Below, piece by piece: positions 42,833-51,868 of a stretch of DNA of 64,000 bases; positions within the stretch are counted from its first letter, which is position 1; every line of letters starts with the position of its first letter. The position numbers were made by a program, and so were the translations under genes. The notes under the pieces are model-generated. The model ran no database searches. It saw only the letters and a program-made list of their open reading frames with translations, and was not told where the DNA came from. The stretch comes from CAKXIK01 sp050947015 (GTDB lineage Bacteria > Bacillota > Clostridia > Oscillospirales > Acutalibacteraceae): NCBI GenBank assembly GCA_050947015.1, contig JBMNVT010000010.1, positions 1-64,000 on the forward strand. The letters run 5' to 3'.

Positions 42833-44254
42833 ATGCCGAACATGTCCTTAAAAAAGAATCCGATGCCTTCGCAGGCCGCGGATGTTCGAAATAAAAATTT
42901 TCTGGAGGTTGCGCTGGGCTACAGCGAGGAGCAGGCTGTGGACGAAGCGAACCGCTGCCTGAACTGCAAAAACAAACCCTGTGTAGGCGGCTGTCCGGTC
43001 AACATTGATATTCCGGCGTTCATCTCCAAGATCCGCGAGCGCGATTTTGAGGGCGCTTATCAGATCATCACCAAATCCAGCTCTCTGCCCGCCGTCTGCG
43101 GCCGTGTCTGCCCGCAGGAAACGCAGTGCGAGCATAACTGCGTCCGCGGCATCAAAGGAGAGCCGGTCGCGATCGGCCGTCTGGAGCGTTTTGTTGCCGA
43201 CTGGCACAACGCCCATTCCACCGAAGCCGCTCAAAAGCCCGCCCCCAACGGCCACAAGGTCGCTGTGATCGGTTCCGGCCCCTCCGGCCTGACCTGCGCC
43301 GGCGATCTGGCCAAGAAAGGCTATTCCGTCACCGTGTTTGAAGCGCTTCATACCGCCGGCGGCGTGCTGGTTTACGGTATTCCGGAATTCCGTCTGCCGA
43401 AATCTATTGTGCAGAAGGAAGTTGACACGCTCAGCGAGCTGGGTGTTGATGTGGAAACCAACATGGTTATTGGCAAGGTGCTTTCCATCGACGAGTTGTT
43501 CGAGATGGGCTATGAGGCCGTCTTTGTCGGTTCCGGCGCCGGTCTGCCCCGCTTTATGGGGATTCCGGGCGAAAGCCTGAAGGGCGTTTATTCCGCCAAT
43601 GAATTCCTGACCCGCAGCAACCTGATGAAAGCTTATCTGGATGACCCGGTCACCCCGATCAGCAAAGGCGGAAAGGTCGCCGTCGTCGGCGGCGGCAACG
43701 TTGCAATGGACGCTGCCCGTACCGCCCTGCGCCTCGGTGCCGAAAAGGTCTACATCGTATACCGCCGTTCCATGGAAGAACTGCCCGCCCGCCGCGAAGA
43801 AGTGGAACACGCCGAGGAAGAGGGTGTCGAGTTCCGTCTGCTGAACAATCCGGTGGAGGTGCTTGGTTATCATAATCCGGACGACAAGCGCGATCCGAAA
43901 AACGGTTGCGTCACCGGTATCCGCTGCATCAAAATGGAGCTTGGCGAGCCGGATGAAAAAGGACGCCGCCGTCCGGTGGAGATCCCCGGCAGCGAATTTG
44001 TGCTTGACGTCGACACGGTCGTTATCGCGATCGGCACTTCTCCGAACCCGCTGATTAAATCCACCACCAAGGGGTTGGAAGTCAACAAACACGGCGGATT
44101 CATCGTCAACGAGGAAACCGGCGCAACGACGCGCGACGGCGTTTTTGCCGGCGGCGATGCCGTTACCGGCGCTGCGACCGTAATTTCTGCCATGGGCGCC
44201 GGCAAGACTGCCGCCGCTGCCATTGACAAATACATTCAGTCCAAGGCGAAATAA
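42833..44254 (+). CDS. nfnB: NADH-dependent ferredoxin:NADP+ oxidoreductase, large subunit (GltD-like)
   Basis: 473 residues. The N-terminal domain binds two [4Fe-4S] clusters with CLNCKNKPCVGGCPVNID and CGRVCPQETQCEHNCVRG. The FAD site is VIGSGPSGLTCAGDLAKKG and the NADPH site VVGGGNVAMDAARTALRLGA, then GVFAGGDAVTGAATVISAMG. Such proteins are often mis-annotated as glutamate synthase small chain; the adjacent nfnA identifies it as NfnB. ATG 42833 is one base after the nfnA stop, with AAGGAGGTC inside nfnA, so the subunits are translationally linked. A terminator follows. Confidence 0.94.
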   Translation: MPNMSLKKNPMPSQAADVRNKNFLEVALGYSEEQAVDEANRCLNCKNKPCVGGCPVNIDIPAFISKIRERDFEGAYQIITKSSSLPAVCGRVCPQETQCEHNCVRGIKGEPVAIGRLERFVADWHNAHSTEAAQKPAPNGHKVAVIGSGPSGLTCAGDLAKKGYSVTVFEALHTAGGVLVYGIPEFRLPKSIVQKEVDTLSELGVDVETNMVIGKVLSIDELFEMGYEAVFVGSGAGLPRFMGIPGESLKGVYSANEFLTRSNLMKAYLDDPVTPISKGGKVAVVGGGNVAMDAARTALRLGAEKVYIVYRRSMEELPARREEVEHAEEEGVEFRLLNNPVEVLGYHNPDDKRDPKNGCVTGIRCIKMELGEPDEKGRRRPVEIPGSEFVLDVDTVVIAIGTSPNPLIKSTTKGLEVNKHGGFIVNEETGATTRDGVFAGGDAVTGAATVISAMGAGKTAAAAIDKYIQSKAK

Positions 44255-44325
44255 GGTTTCTGCAATGTAATTGCAATCTTCTTAAATTTACGGCTGCGTT
44301 TTGAAAGTACGATAAGCCATTATAA

Positions 44326-44370
44326 AGCAAGCCCGGAAAAGCGTCGCAGCTTTTCCGGGCTTGTTTGATT
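44326..44370. terminator. Terminator after nfnAB
   Basis: CAAGCCCGGAAAAGC pairs with GCTTTTCCGGGCTTG across GTCGCA, followed by TTTGATTT. Usable for both convergent genes. Confidence 0.85.
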
Positions 44371-44412
44371 TCATTTTCCATCCGCTTGGGTTGTGCGGTG
44401 TCGGTCTTTTCC

Positions 44413-45117
44413 TTATCCCCTGATAAATTTAGTGATTTTCTTTTCGTCTGCCTGCGGATTCAGCCGCAAAATCTGTTTTCTGATTCTGTCTTCTGCGTTG
44501 TTTGGGGGATAAGCTGCCGCAAGGCTTTCCAGATCGGTGTTTCGGTCGGACCAGAACCGCTCCACCGTCGTGAATACCGTACTGTTCCAGCCGTAGCCTT
44601 CCCCATACCGATTGATTTTCTGCGCTCTGCCGCACATCGTTAAAAACATTCGCATCTGCAGTTCGACCACAGCGCGTTCAAAACATGCGCTTTCCTCTTT
44701 TCCAAAGCCGCCCAGCTGCTTGATTTCGTGCAGTGCCGTTTCGCCATTACTTTCAACAATTTCATAAATTCGCTTTGCTGCCCGGCTCACGTTACCGTCG
44801 TCGTACGCTTCTTCAAAGCTTTGTCCTTTCCTGCGAATGGCGTAAAAACACGGATACCATTCGACCGTAATATAACCGCTTGTGCGAAAAAACACCTTGG
44901 AATAGGCAATATTGCTTCGTTCCTCCAGGACACGCATACGCCATTCCCACGGATCGGTTTCCGGATCGCCCGTGTGCCATTTCACCGGAGATTCAATCTT
45001 TTCCTGCTGTTCCCAGCCGTATGGAATCAACGCAAAAATCCCCTTTGCGTTACCGCCGCCCATTGAAAAGCCGCTTTGAGAAAGGGCTTCGCAGAAAGTC
45101 GAAAAATCATTTATCAT
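44413..45117 (-). CDS. AlkZ-related protein
   Basis: 234 residues. FSMGGGNAKGIFALIPYGW near the start, WHTGDPETDPWEWRMRVLEE, then IAYSKVFFRTSGYIT and LQMRMFLTMCGRAQKI match a Clostridia family annotated as AlkZ-related, after the winged-helix DNA glycosylase AlkZ/YcaQ. Whether it has glycosylase activity is unknown. ATG 45117 (MINDFSTF) follows GGGGAG by 11 nt. It is the last gene of a minus-strand accessory run. Confidence 0.75.
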   Translation of the reverse strand: MINDFSTFCEALSQSGFSMGGGNAKGIFALIPYGWEQQEKIESPVKWHTGDPETDPWEWRMRVLEERSNIAYSKVFFRTSGYITVEWYPCFYAIRRKGQSFEEAYDDGNVSRAAKRIYEIVESNGETALHEIKQLGGFGKEESACFERAVVELQMRMFLTMCGRAQKINRYGEGYGWNSTVFTTVERFWSDRNTDLESLAAAYPPNNAEDRIRKQILRLNPQADEKKITKFIRG

Positions 45118-45189
45118 GTTTATGACAGCTCCCCTCGCCGGTACCCGCAAAAGCGCAGGCTTTTGTGCTTTTCCATTTGTTCCATGTTA

Positions 45190-45948
45190 TCATTTTTCCT
45201 GCCCGATGCGAAGCCCAACGTCCTCCGGCGTATGTGCGTCAGATGCGGTAACAATCGGCACACCGCATCGTTCCAGCGCCGCAATCAATTCTCTGTCCAT
45301 TTCAACTTCAACCCCTGTGCGGCGATGGCTTCCGCTATTTTGTTCCGCATACATACCGCTGCGGGCAAGCGCGGTGGCAAGCCTTTCATAATACGGCTGC
45401 AGCGCAAACGACGGCCTGTGGCCAAACAGCTTGATGCGATCGGGGTGCGCAATACCGTCAAACAGACGACTCTCCGCCAGACTTATCGAACTTTCAAAAT
45501 ACTTGCGATAACATTGATCCACATCAATTCCATTCCACAGCTCCACCTTATGGTCAAAGGCAAAGCCGTCGATAAAATGCACGCTCCCGACCAGAAAATC
45601 TAATCCCGCACCTTGTGTAATGCCGCGAACCAGTTTTTCGTGCTCCTTAAAATAGCAGATTTCAAGTCCAAAACAAACCTTGACCGGCAAACGTTCCTCC
45701 TTTGCCCGGCGGATCAAGTCAAGATATTCCTGCAACTGCCTTACGCCTGCTTTTCTCTGAAACCATTGGTCAAGATAAGGAGAATCGGCACGTATGGAAT
45801 CATACATCGGGACAAATTCCGTAAAACGATAGCAATGCTCCAACAGCCAGATTTCGTCAATTCCTCGCGATCGTGCGGTTTTTACAAATTCATAAATCCA
45901 TTCTATAGTGTAGGGTCCCCGTTCAAGATGTACATGTGCGTCAATCAT
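45190..45948 (-). CDS. PHP domain phosphoesterase (histidinol-phosphatase-like)
   Basis: 252 residues. MIDAHVHLERGPY has the first PHP metal motif HxH, LLEHCYR the second region, CFGLEICYF a metal Glu, VGSVHFIDGF the third His, GIAHPDRIKLFG and VTASDAHTPEDVG the last Asp/His pair. All four PHP motifs are present, so it should be active. HisK-type histidinol phosphatase or another small phosphate ester hydrolase is possible; no his genes are nearby. AGAGG lies 9 nt before ATG 45948. Confidence 0.85.
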   Translation of the reverse strand: MIDAHVHLERGPYTIEWIYEFVKTARSRGIDEIWLLEHCYRFTEFVPMYDSIRADSPYLDQWFQRKAGVRQLQEYLDLIRRAKEERLPVKVCFGLEICYFKEHEKLVRGITQGAGLDFLVGSVHFIDGFAFDHKVELWNGIDVDQCYRKYFESSISLAESRLFDGIAHPDRIKLFGHRPSFALQPYYERLATALARSGMYAEQNSGSHRRTGVEVEMDRELIAALERCGVPIVTASDAHTPEDVGLRIGQEK

Positions 45949-45964
45949 ATTGCGAGCCTCTGTT

Positions 45965-46426
45965 TCAGCGCCGTCTTTTGTAAACGACGATCTCTGCTTC
46001 CGACCCGCCTTCGCCATACTCGCAGACCAGAAGACCATTTTCATCAGCTGTCAGGCCGTAACACCGCTCACTGCCCTTTTTGCAAAGCTGATTTCCCAGA
46101 TAGATTCTGTTATCGTCCCAAAACCGGATCTTCTGCCCGCCCGGAAGCGTATATTCCAGATTGGCAAACGAGCCTTTCAGCGCATTCAAGCTCGTTACCT
46201 CCGGCATATCCTCAATACCGAGCGCATTGAATTCCGCGATCAGCTCGCTTTTTAACCGGCAGAACGCTTGCCCGCAGCCGCTGCAGCGTTTCTGTCCCCT
46301 TTGACGGCAGCACGCAGCGATCATGCACTCTCCGCCGAACGGATGTCCGTCTGTTTTCGCGCATCCCCCGCAGGTATCCCTGAATCCACACTCCGCGCAA
46401 TGGGCGCCGCATTTTGTTGGTTCCAT
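45965..46426 (-). CDS. DUF3795 family cysteine-rich protein
   Basis: 153 residues. The N-terminal half has ten Cys in a zinc- or iron-binding pattern: CGAHCAECGFRDTCGGCAK, CMIAACCRQRG, CSGCGQAFC. This is the DUF3795 pattern. The C-terminal half (SLNALKGSFANLEYTLPGG and on) is an extra beta-rich segment. Function unknown. AAAGGATGAGAGGAA precedes ATG 46426. It lies 16 nt before the PHP gene on the same strand. Confidence 0.75.
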   Translation of the reverse strand: MEPTKCGAHCAECGFRDTCGGCAKTDGHPFGGECMIAACCRQRGQKRCSGCGQAFCRLKSELIAEFNALGIEDMPEVTSLNALKGSFANLEYTLPGGQKIRFWDDNRIYLGNQLCKKGSERCYGLTADENGLLVCEYGEGGSEAEIVVYKRRR

Positions 46427-46477
46427 TTCCTCTCATCCTTTCCGATTTGTCCTAATCCTGCAGCGGCTCCGGCATTT

Positions 46478-47260
46478 TTATTTCATATATTCGGCTGCCC
46501 GCAACCGATCGATCGCGGTAAACTCCACCCATGCGGGGCGGAATCCGCTTTTTATGGCGTTTCTGGCAGATCGGATATTCGACCATGCACAACAGTAAAA
46601 AGGAACTTTTCCGCGCTCAAGAATCTCCATCGCCAGCCGACTGGTCAAAGCAGAAGCGATGCCCTGGCGGCGATACTGCGGCAAAACGTCGATGCCAATC
46701 TGCCACATTTCTTCCCCGTCTGCCGAAGCCCCTGCAAAGCCGACCATTTTTTCACCGTCGTATGCCACCGCTCCCAACACATCCAGCTCTTTTCGATCTG
46801 CAGACAATGCGTTTCTCCATTCCGGCAAATAGAGTCCTGCAAAATCCGGCTGCGTCAGAATTTTTATTGGATAGCTGCAGGGCAATGGTTTCAGAGCGCC
46901 AACATCCGGCAGGAAATACTCCGCCATAAAGCACGTCAGCTTTCCGTATTTTGCAAACTCCTCCGTCAGCAGGTGGAGCCTCGGCGTTAAGAAGCTTTCG
47001 AAAAATGTTCCGTTCGCTTTCTCCTCGCGCTCCAGATATTGTTTTACAAAATAAGCCGCGCGTTCATCGACCGAAGCGACGACATTGCTGCCGTAACTGC
47101 ACAGATTGCAAAAGAACGGCAGATCGAGGTACTTCCTGGCGCGCTCGTTTTTTTGAGAAATAACGACAATATTGTGATCTGCGCCGAAATCCTCCGGCCG
47201 GCAGCTCATATCATGCGCCTGCTGGCAAAGCGCAATCTGCATGATCTCTTCGTTGGTCAT
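46478..47260 (-). CDS. GNAT family N-acetyltransferase
   Basis: 260 residues. The N-terminal 130 residues are a family-specific domain (MTNEEIMQIALCQQAHDMSC). The C-terminal GNAT domain shows VAYDGEKMVGFAGASADG and IGIDVLPQYRRQGIASALTS, then PFYCCAWSNIRSARNAIKSG. This two-part layout occurs in clostridial GNAT proteins of unknown substrate. AAAAGGAGGAG precedes ATG 47260. Confidence 0.85.
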   Translation of the reverse strand: MTNEEIMQIALCQQAHDMSCRPEDFGADHNIVVISQKNERARKYLDLPFFCNLCSYGSNVVASVDERAAYFVKQYLEREEKANGTFFESFLTPRLHLLTEEFAKYGKLTCFMAEYFLPDVGALKPLPCSYPIKILTQPDFAGLYLPEWRNALSADRKELDVLGAVAYDGEKMVGFAGASADGEEMWQIGIDVLPQYRRQGIASALTSRLAMEILERGKVPFYCCAWSNIRSARNAIKSGFRPAWVEFTAIDRLRAAEYMK

Positions 47261-47491
47261 TTCTACTCCTCCTTTTGCACATCAAATTTCCGCTCTTGCT
47301 TCGCCGCCGGCAGCGGGGTTCCACAGTAAAAATTGCCGTCTTTTCTCTGTCGTTTCATTGTCCCTGCTTCCTGATAGCTTCGGCGGCGCAGCCGTTGATT
47401 GCATCAGACGTTGAGGGCATGCAGAGAGTGGCAGCTGCAATTCAACGCATCCCGTGCAGCTTTGACGGTCATCCCCGTATCACTTCCGTTT

Positions 47492-48424
47492 TCAGAACAG
47501 TGTAATTTGTTCCTGCCTGTTTGATTTTACCTTTTTGTCGGTAATTTTTTCGCCGACAGCAATCTCACCGGCAAGCAGCGCGCTTTCGGGTCGGCACAGA
47601 CCTCGCGCGCGGCGGCTGTCGTTTGCGTAACAGTAAATGCAGCCGTTGCGGCAGGTATTATATGCACCGATGTCAACACTTTGTGCGCAGCCGCAGCCCT
47701 TCCGCTGGTTGTTGTCCGTTCCAATATCAAGCGCGCAGCCGCAAATTTTTTCAATTCGTTTGCGGTCAATGCAGCTTGAACGCACGATTCCGTATTGGGT
47801 CAGATCACCCATTTCGCAGCAGGCAGCGGCATGCAGCCCATACTCCGCCGCTGTTCTTCCGATGTATCCGGCCAATTCCGCTGTTTCACCGCCGCTTGCC
47901 GGGCGGATAACCGTGCCGCCCCGATTTGCCTGCCGTTTTAATTTCGCATACAAATCGACAAAACTGATGACTACCGTATCGGTAAACGCGGAAAGCCTGC
48001 CGCACAAACGTTGAAATTCCGCTTTGTGGTATGCTGCGGTCAGCGTGTCGTTCAGAATGATCGGGTCGTACCGCCAGACCACGCGTTCACGGCCGATTCT
48101 GTTTGAAAGCGCCCGGAAGCATTCTTCAATTTCCGATTTGGGCCGCAGATTCCGTTCCAGATCATTGCCGTAGGGAGTCAGTGTGAACTGAAAATAATAC
48201 CGATATCCCAAGGCGTCCAGTTCATCGAGATGCGGCAGCAGATTTGCCGCATCCTTTGTCCAGAAAACAATGCAATCCACCACGTCGGGCGTCAGCGGAA
48301 CTCGCGAAAGCTGCGCGTGGTTCATCGGATTGCGCGTCAGCGCGTACCCTTCACGAATACGCTTCATAAACCACTCGGCGTAACAGCATGGAATATCTGT
48401 ACGGCGGGAAGCCGAAACAATCAT
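47492..48424 (-). CDS. DUF1848 domain protein
   Basis: 310 residues. It opens with IVSASRRTDIPCCYAEWFM, contains DCIVFWTKDAANLLPHLDEL, YYFQFTLTPYG and RVVWRYDPIILND, and ends with a Cys-rich stretch GCGCAQSVDIGAYNTC followed by CIYCYAN. This is the DUF1848 pattern; the terminal Cys cluster suggests an Fe-S site related to radical-SAM/photolyase-type repair proteins (inference). ATG 48424 overlaps the stop of the upstream chimera gene by 4 nt (ATGA). Confidence 0.83.
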   Translation of the reverse strand: MIVSASRRTDIPCCYAEWFMKRIREGYALTRNPMNHAQLSRVPLTPDVVDCIVFWTKDAANLLPHLDELDALGYRYYFQFTLTPYGNDLERNLRPKSEIEECFRALSNRIGRERVVWRYDPIILNDTLTAAYHKAEFQRLCGRLSAFTDTVVISFVDLYAKLKRQANRGGTVIRPASGGETAELAGYIGRTAAEYGLHAAACCEMGDLTQYGIVRSSCIDRKRIEKICGCALDIGTDNNQRKGCGCAQSVDIGAYNTCRNGCIYCYANDSRRARGLCRPESALLAGEIAVGEKITDKKVKSNRQEQITLF

Positions 48425-49053
48425 AGTCCGGCCACCTTCTCAAACAGATCCGGCTGAATGGCAGGATAGGTCAGGTTTTGCGGCAGCGTATCAAACAGCC
48501 GAATTTCTGCAATTTCCATTTCAGGCGGCAGTGCACCCAGGGACTTTACCGTGGAACGCTGCCTGTGCCGGCAGAAAATCCATTTGCCGCGGTGTTTGGC
48601 CGCAATCACCGCAAATTTCAGCCAACTGTCCGCAATCTGGCTCCGGTCAAAAAACAATACGGATGCAGGCGACGTGCTGTTTTCGCCGCAACACTTGCTT
48701 TCTGCCGGAACGATATGGATAAAATGCGTCTGCCGATCGCCCGTTCCATCGTAATAACTGCCGTATGCCCAAAGCCTTTGCCCTGAAATTTCAGCCTTTG
48801 GGCGATGATAAAAACCCTGACTTTTCAGCTGAGGTTCCAGCGCAAGAATGTCGTCAAAACGGTCAACCGCCACTGCAATGTCAATAATCGGCTTCGCCCG
48901 GATAGCAGGGATCGCCGTGCTGCCCACATGCTGAATGTCCTTTGCAGCGCCGCCCAGAATGTTACGCAGACGGCAAATCGTCTTCTGCACCTCTTCTTCC
49001 CATTCTTTTTCATGACTGCACAACTGCACGGTTCCCCTTTTCAAACCAATCAT
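48421..49053 (-). CDS. GrpB-like domain fused to a NUDIX remnant
   Basis: 210 residues. Residues 1-120 match the GrpB/UPF0157 nucleotidyltransferase-like family: QHVGSTAIPAIRAKPIIDI is its hallmark. GrpB proteins usually continue for another 50 residues; here the sequence switches to WLKFAVIAAKHRGKWIFCRH, which is how NUDIX hydrolases begin, and then jumps to IAEIRLFDTLPQNLTYP, which is how they end. The catalytic NUDIX box in between is missing. It is a chimera formed by deletions, or a degenerate gene; the frame is still open and coupled to the DUF1848 gene. Confidence 0.65.
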   Translation of the reverse strand: MIGLKRGTVQLCSHEKEWEEEVQKTICRLRNILGGAAKDIQHVGSTAIPAIRAKPIIDIAVAVDRFDDILALEPQLKSQGFYHRPKAEISGQRLWAYGSYYDGTGDRQTHFIHIVPAESKCCGENSTSPASVLFFDRSQIADSWLKFAVIAAKHRGKWIFCRHRQRSTVKSLGALPPEMEIAEIRLFDTLPQNLTYPAIQPDLFEKVAGL

Positions 49054-49273
49054 TGCAATAACCGCTCCCTTCTATACACGGCAGCCGCCGTGGGTGGTTT
49101 TGTTTTCTGCTCTTGTGTTGAAGATTGGGATATTTTTATTTTATCATGTTGGCCAAATAAAAGCAATTTTCATAAATATTTCTCAGTATTATTTTTAAAT
49201 TTAAAGAAAACCCGGGCTTCTTTTGCCTTCTCCACCGGCTCATCCGCATTTTGACGCGGGTGGAGAAAAACAG

Positions 49274-49315
49274 GCAAAAAAACTCCCTGCATCTGTTAAA
49301 AAACAGATACAGGGC
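49274..49315 (-). terminator. Terminator of the small 62-residue protein gene
   Basis: CCCTGCATCTGT pairs with ACAGATACAGGG (one mismatch); the A7 run at 49276-49282 is a U tail on the minus strand. Confidence 0.75.
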
Positions 49316-49369
49316 GAATCCTCGCGTTTCTCCGGCTTTGCAGCGGCCGAAATCAAAAAATACAGCGTC

Positions 49370-49558
49370 TCACTTAAACATGATCTGCGCGTTGTCCAAC
49401 AGATTTTCCATGGCCTGAATAGCGCGCTTGCTGTTTTTTTTCAGCTTACGGCTGGAACCGGAGCTTTTCATCATGGTTGCTCCCACAACTCCCATTGCGA
49501 CACCTGCCGCCATTCCTGCGCCAATCCCCTTCATTACATTGGTAATATGATTGCTCAT
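49370..49558 (-). CDS. Small conserved-looking protein
   Basis: 62 residues from ATG 49558 with AAAGGAAG upstream. A glycine/alanine-rich hydrophobic stretch GIGAGMAAGVAMGVVGATMM is followed by a basic, Ser-rich tail ending NLLDNAQIMFK. This looks like a small membrane-associated protein. It has its own terminator and is divergent from trmL. No family recognised. Confidence 0.6.
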   Translation of the reverse strand: MSNHITNVMKGIGAGMAAGVAMGVVGATMMKSSGSSRKLKKNSKRAIQAMENLLDNAQIMFK

Positions 49559-49769
49559 TAAAAATTCTTCCTTTCGCAAATTTTCCAAAAATACCGCCCG
49601 AAACGCGGGTTTGGTTCCCGCTGTATTCATTTTCCCCCGGAAGCATGAAATTAAAAGTGGTTTTTTTGCGTATTTTTTGGCAGCCGCCATTCCCTCAGAT
49701 CTGCTTGCTTTTTCGTTCTGTTTGCCGTAAGATTGAAAAAGAAAAATATTGCGGAAAGGGTTTTATGCT

Positions 49770-50270
49770 ATGTCTGTTTTGAATATTGTGATGGTCGAGC
49801 CGGAGATTCCCCAAAACACCGGAAACGTTGCGCGCACCTGTGCGGCGACCGGCGCACGGCTGCACCTTGTAGGACCCATGGGTTTTGCCATTGACGACCG
49901 AAAGCTGAAACGCGCCGGACTTGATTACTGGCACCTGCTCGACATTAGCTATTACGAATCGCTGGATGAATTTTTTGAACAAAACACCGGGCCGTTTTTT
50001 TATTTTTCCACCAAAGCGCAAAAAATACATTCGGACGTCGCTTACCCGGACGGCGCTTATCTGGTCTTCGGTAAGGAAACAAAAGGGCTTCCCGAGGCAC
50101 TTCTGCACGAACATCCGGACTCCTGTGTACGCATCCCAATGATTTCCGATGCGCGCAGTCTGAATCTTTCCAATTCCGTCGCCATCGGTGTTTATGAGGC
50201 GCTGCGCCAATGGGGCTACCCCACGCTGAAATGCAAAGGGCAGTTGACGCAGTTTCAGTGGGAGGAATGA
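49770..50270 (+). CDS. trmL: tRNA (cytidine(34)-2'-O)-methyltransferase
   Basis: 166 residues, SPOUT-class methyltransferase of normal TrmL length. MSVLNIVMVEPEIPQNTGN, ARLHLVGPMGFAIDDRKLKR, LVFGKETKGLPE and SDARSLNLSNSVAIGVYEAL cover the knot that binds AdoMet. It methylates the wobble base of tRNA-Leu isoacceptors. GGAAAGGG lies about 10 nt before ATG 49770; the in-frame start at 49749 lies before that site. Confidence 0.94.
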   Translation: MSVLNIVMVEPEIPQNTGNVARTCAATGARLHLVGPMGFAIDDRKLKRAGLDYWHLLDISYYESLDEFFEQNTGPFFYFSTKAQKIHSDVAYPDGAYLVFGKETKGLPEALLHEHPDSCVRIPMISDARSLNLSNSVAIGVYEALRQWGYPTLKCKGQLTQFQWEE

Positions 50271-50377
50271 GCACGATCCCAACATAATCTTTTTTGTCAC
50301 CAATTTCTATCTTCGCTGCCACTCAGCCAAAAAACAACATTTCACTGCCATAAATTGCGATTTTTCAGGAAACCGGT

Positions 50378-50405
50378 TGAAATTTATGTTCAATGCGATA
50401 CAATG
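50378..50405 (+). promoter_or_regulatory. Promoter of the sugar isomerase-like gene
   Basis: TTGAAA 50378-50383, 16-nt spacer, TACAAT 50400-50405. Confidence 0.65.
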
Positions 50406-50484
50406 AAGAAAACGGGATTCGGCCGGGATTTCATGATGTTTTTCCCCTGCTGTATATTCCTAATTCAGAAAGGATGATCTTGTC

Positions 50485-51312
50485 ATGTCTCTGCCAATCG
50501 GACTGCAGCTCTACACCGTTCGCGATGCGATGGAACAGGATTTTGAAGGTGCGCTGAAAAAGGTGAAGGAATTCGGTTACGACGGCGTGGAATTCGCCGG
50601 TCTGTTCGGTCACAGCGCCGACGAAGTAAAAGCACTGTGCGAAAAGATCGGTCTGAACCCGATTTCCGCTCATGTTCCGCTCGACGAAATGCTTGCCGCG
50701 CCGGAAGAGGTGCTCGGCATATACAAGGCGATCGGCTGCAAATATGTCGCCGTTCCGTACCTTCCGGAGGAAAAGCGGGCCGGAACACCTGCCTTTGCTC
50801 AGACCATGGCGGATATTGAAATGCTTTGCAAGGTGGCAAAGTCGCTGGGCCTTGTGATGCTCTATCACAATCACGATTTTGAATTCCAGAAGATCGACGG
50901 CAAATATGTACTCGATTACATGTACGACACAATTCCCGCTTCGCTGCTGCAGACGGAGCTTGACACCTGCTGGGTCAACGTCGGCGGCGAAAATCCGTCG
51001 CAGTACCTGCTCAAATACACCGGCCGCGCTCCTGTTGTGCATCTGAAGGATTTTGTCATGCAGGGACGTGAAAAGCCGCAGCACCTGTATGAGCTGATCG
51101 GCATTGAGACCGACGGCCAGACCGCCAGCGACGAGGCGTTCGGCTTCCGCCCGGTCGGCAGCGGCGTTCAGGATTTTCCGTCCATTCTGGCCGCTTCACA
51201 AAAGGCCGGCGCAGAATGGGTCATTGTGGAGCAGGATCGTCCGGCTCCCGGCGCGGAACCGATGGCTTCCGCCAAGCAGAGCATCGATTACCTGAAATCC
51301 TTTGCATGGTGA
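50485..51312 (+). CDS. Sugar phosphate isomerase/epimerase (xylose isomerase-like TIM barrel)
   Basis: 275 residues. IGLQLYTVRDAMEQDFEGAL, GYDGVEFAGLFG, ISAHVPLDE, LMLYHNHDFEF with a metal His, LDTCWVNVGGENP, HLKDFV and WVIVEQDRP give the pattern of AP-endonuclease-2-type TIM barrels (IolE/IolI/xylose isomerase-like). These act on sugars or inositol-type substrates; no sugar operon is adjacent, so the substrate is open. AGAAAGGATG lies upstream of ATG 50485. It stands alone between a promoter and a terminator. Confidence 0.88.
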   Translation: MSLPIGLQLYTVRDAMEQDFEGALKKVKEFGYDGVEFAGLFGHSADEVKALCEKIGLNPISAHVPLDEMLAAPEEVLGIYKAIGCKYVAVPYLPEEKRAGTPAFAQTMADIEMLCKVAKSLGLVMLYHNHDFEFQKIDGKYVLDYMYDTIPASLLQTELDTCWVNVGGENPSQYLLKYTGRAPVVHLKDFVMQGREKPQHLYELIGIETDGQTASDEAFGFRPVGSGVQDFPSILAASQKAGAEWVIVEQDRPAPGAEPMASAKQSIDYLKSFAW

Positions 51313-51379
51313 TCCCTGAAAAACCTGTTGTCTGAAAAATACCCGGCTCTGCAGGAAACAGAGTCACCCGAAACGGTCA

Positions 51380-51418
51380 AAAGGCCGCCGGCGCTTCAAA
51401 ACACCGGCGGCCTTTCTG
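51380..51418. terminator. Bidirectional terminator
   Basis: AGGCCGCCGG pairs with CCGGCGGCCT, with A and T tracts; between the isomerase-like gene and ridA. Confidence 0.85.
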
Positions 51419-51459
51419 TTTCCTTTGCAGCAGGACCCGCAACCGGGCTGCGCATCGCT

Positions 51460-51831
51460 TTATTTTTCGGCGATAACTTCCACCTCGACCAGAACATCCT
51501 TCGGCAGCTGCTTGGCCGCAACACAGCTGCGGGCAGGCTTGCTTGTAAAATACTTTGCATAAACGCCGTTAAACGCTGCAAAGTCATCCATATGGCGCAG
51601 GAAGCAGGTCGTCTTAACCGCCTTTTCCAGCGAGCTGCCAGCTGCTTCCAAAACCGCCTGCAGGTTTTTGCAAACCTGCTCGCTCTGCTCCTCAATGGTC
51701 GTGGTCTCTACCGCACCCGTTGCCGGATTAATCGGAATCTGACCGGAAGTAAAGACAAAACTGCCGCAGACAATTGCCTGCGAGTAGGGGCCGATGGCCT
51801 GAGGGGCTTTTTCAGTGTAAACAGAATTCAT
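51460..51831 (-). CDS. ridA: RidA family enamine/imine deaminase
   Basis: 123 residues, typical length. KAPQAIGPYSQAIV, FVFTSGQIPINPATG, EEQSEQVCKNLQAVLEAAG and CFLRHMDDFAAFNGVYAKYF followed by PARSCV with the conserved Arg define RidA. It hydrolyses 2-aminoacrylate/2-aminocrotonate released by PLP enzymes. It lies directly downstream of threonine ammonia-lyase, which makes 2-aminocrotonate, so the pairing is metabolically direct. AAAGGGAG precedes ATG 51831. Confidence 0.95.
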   Translation of the reverse strand: MNSVYTEKAPQAIGPYSQAIVCGSFVFTSGQIPINPATGAVETTTIEEQSEQVCKNLQAVLEAAGSSLEKAVKTTCFLRHMDDFAAFNGVYAKYFTSKPARSCVAAKQLPKDVLVEVEVIAEK

Positions 51832-51868
51832 TAAAATCTCCCTTTCTGATTCAATCTTGTCGAATTGT

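Noticed and set aside
42833..44254. Glutamate synthase small subunit (gltD)
   Set aside because: The adjacent nfnA and absence of gltB make NfnB the better reading.
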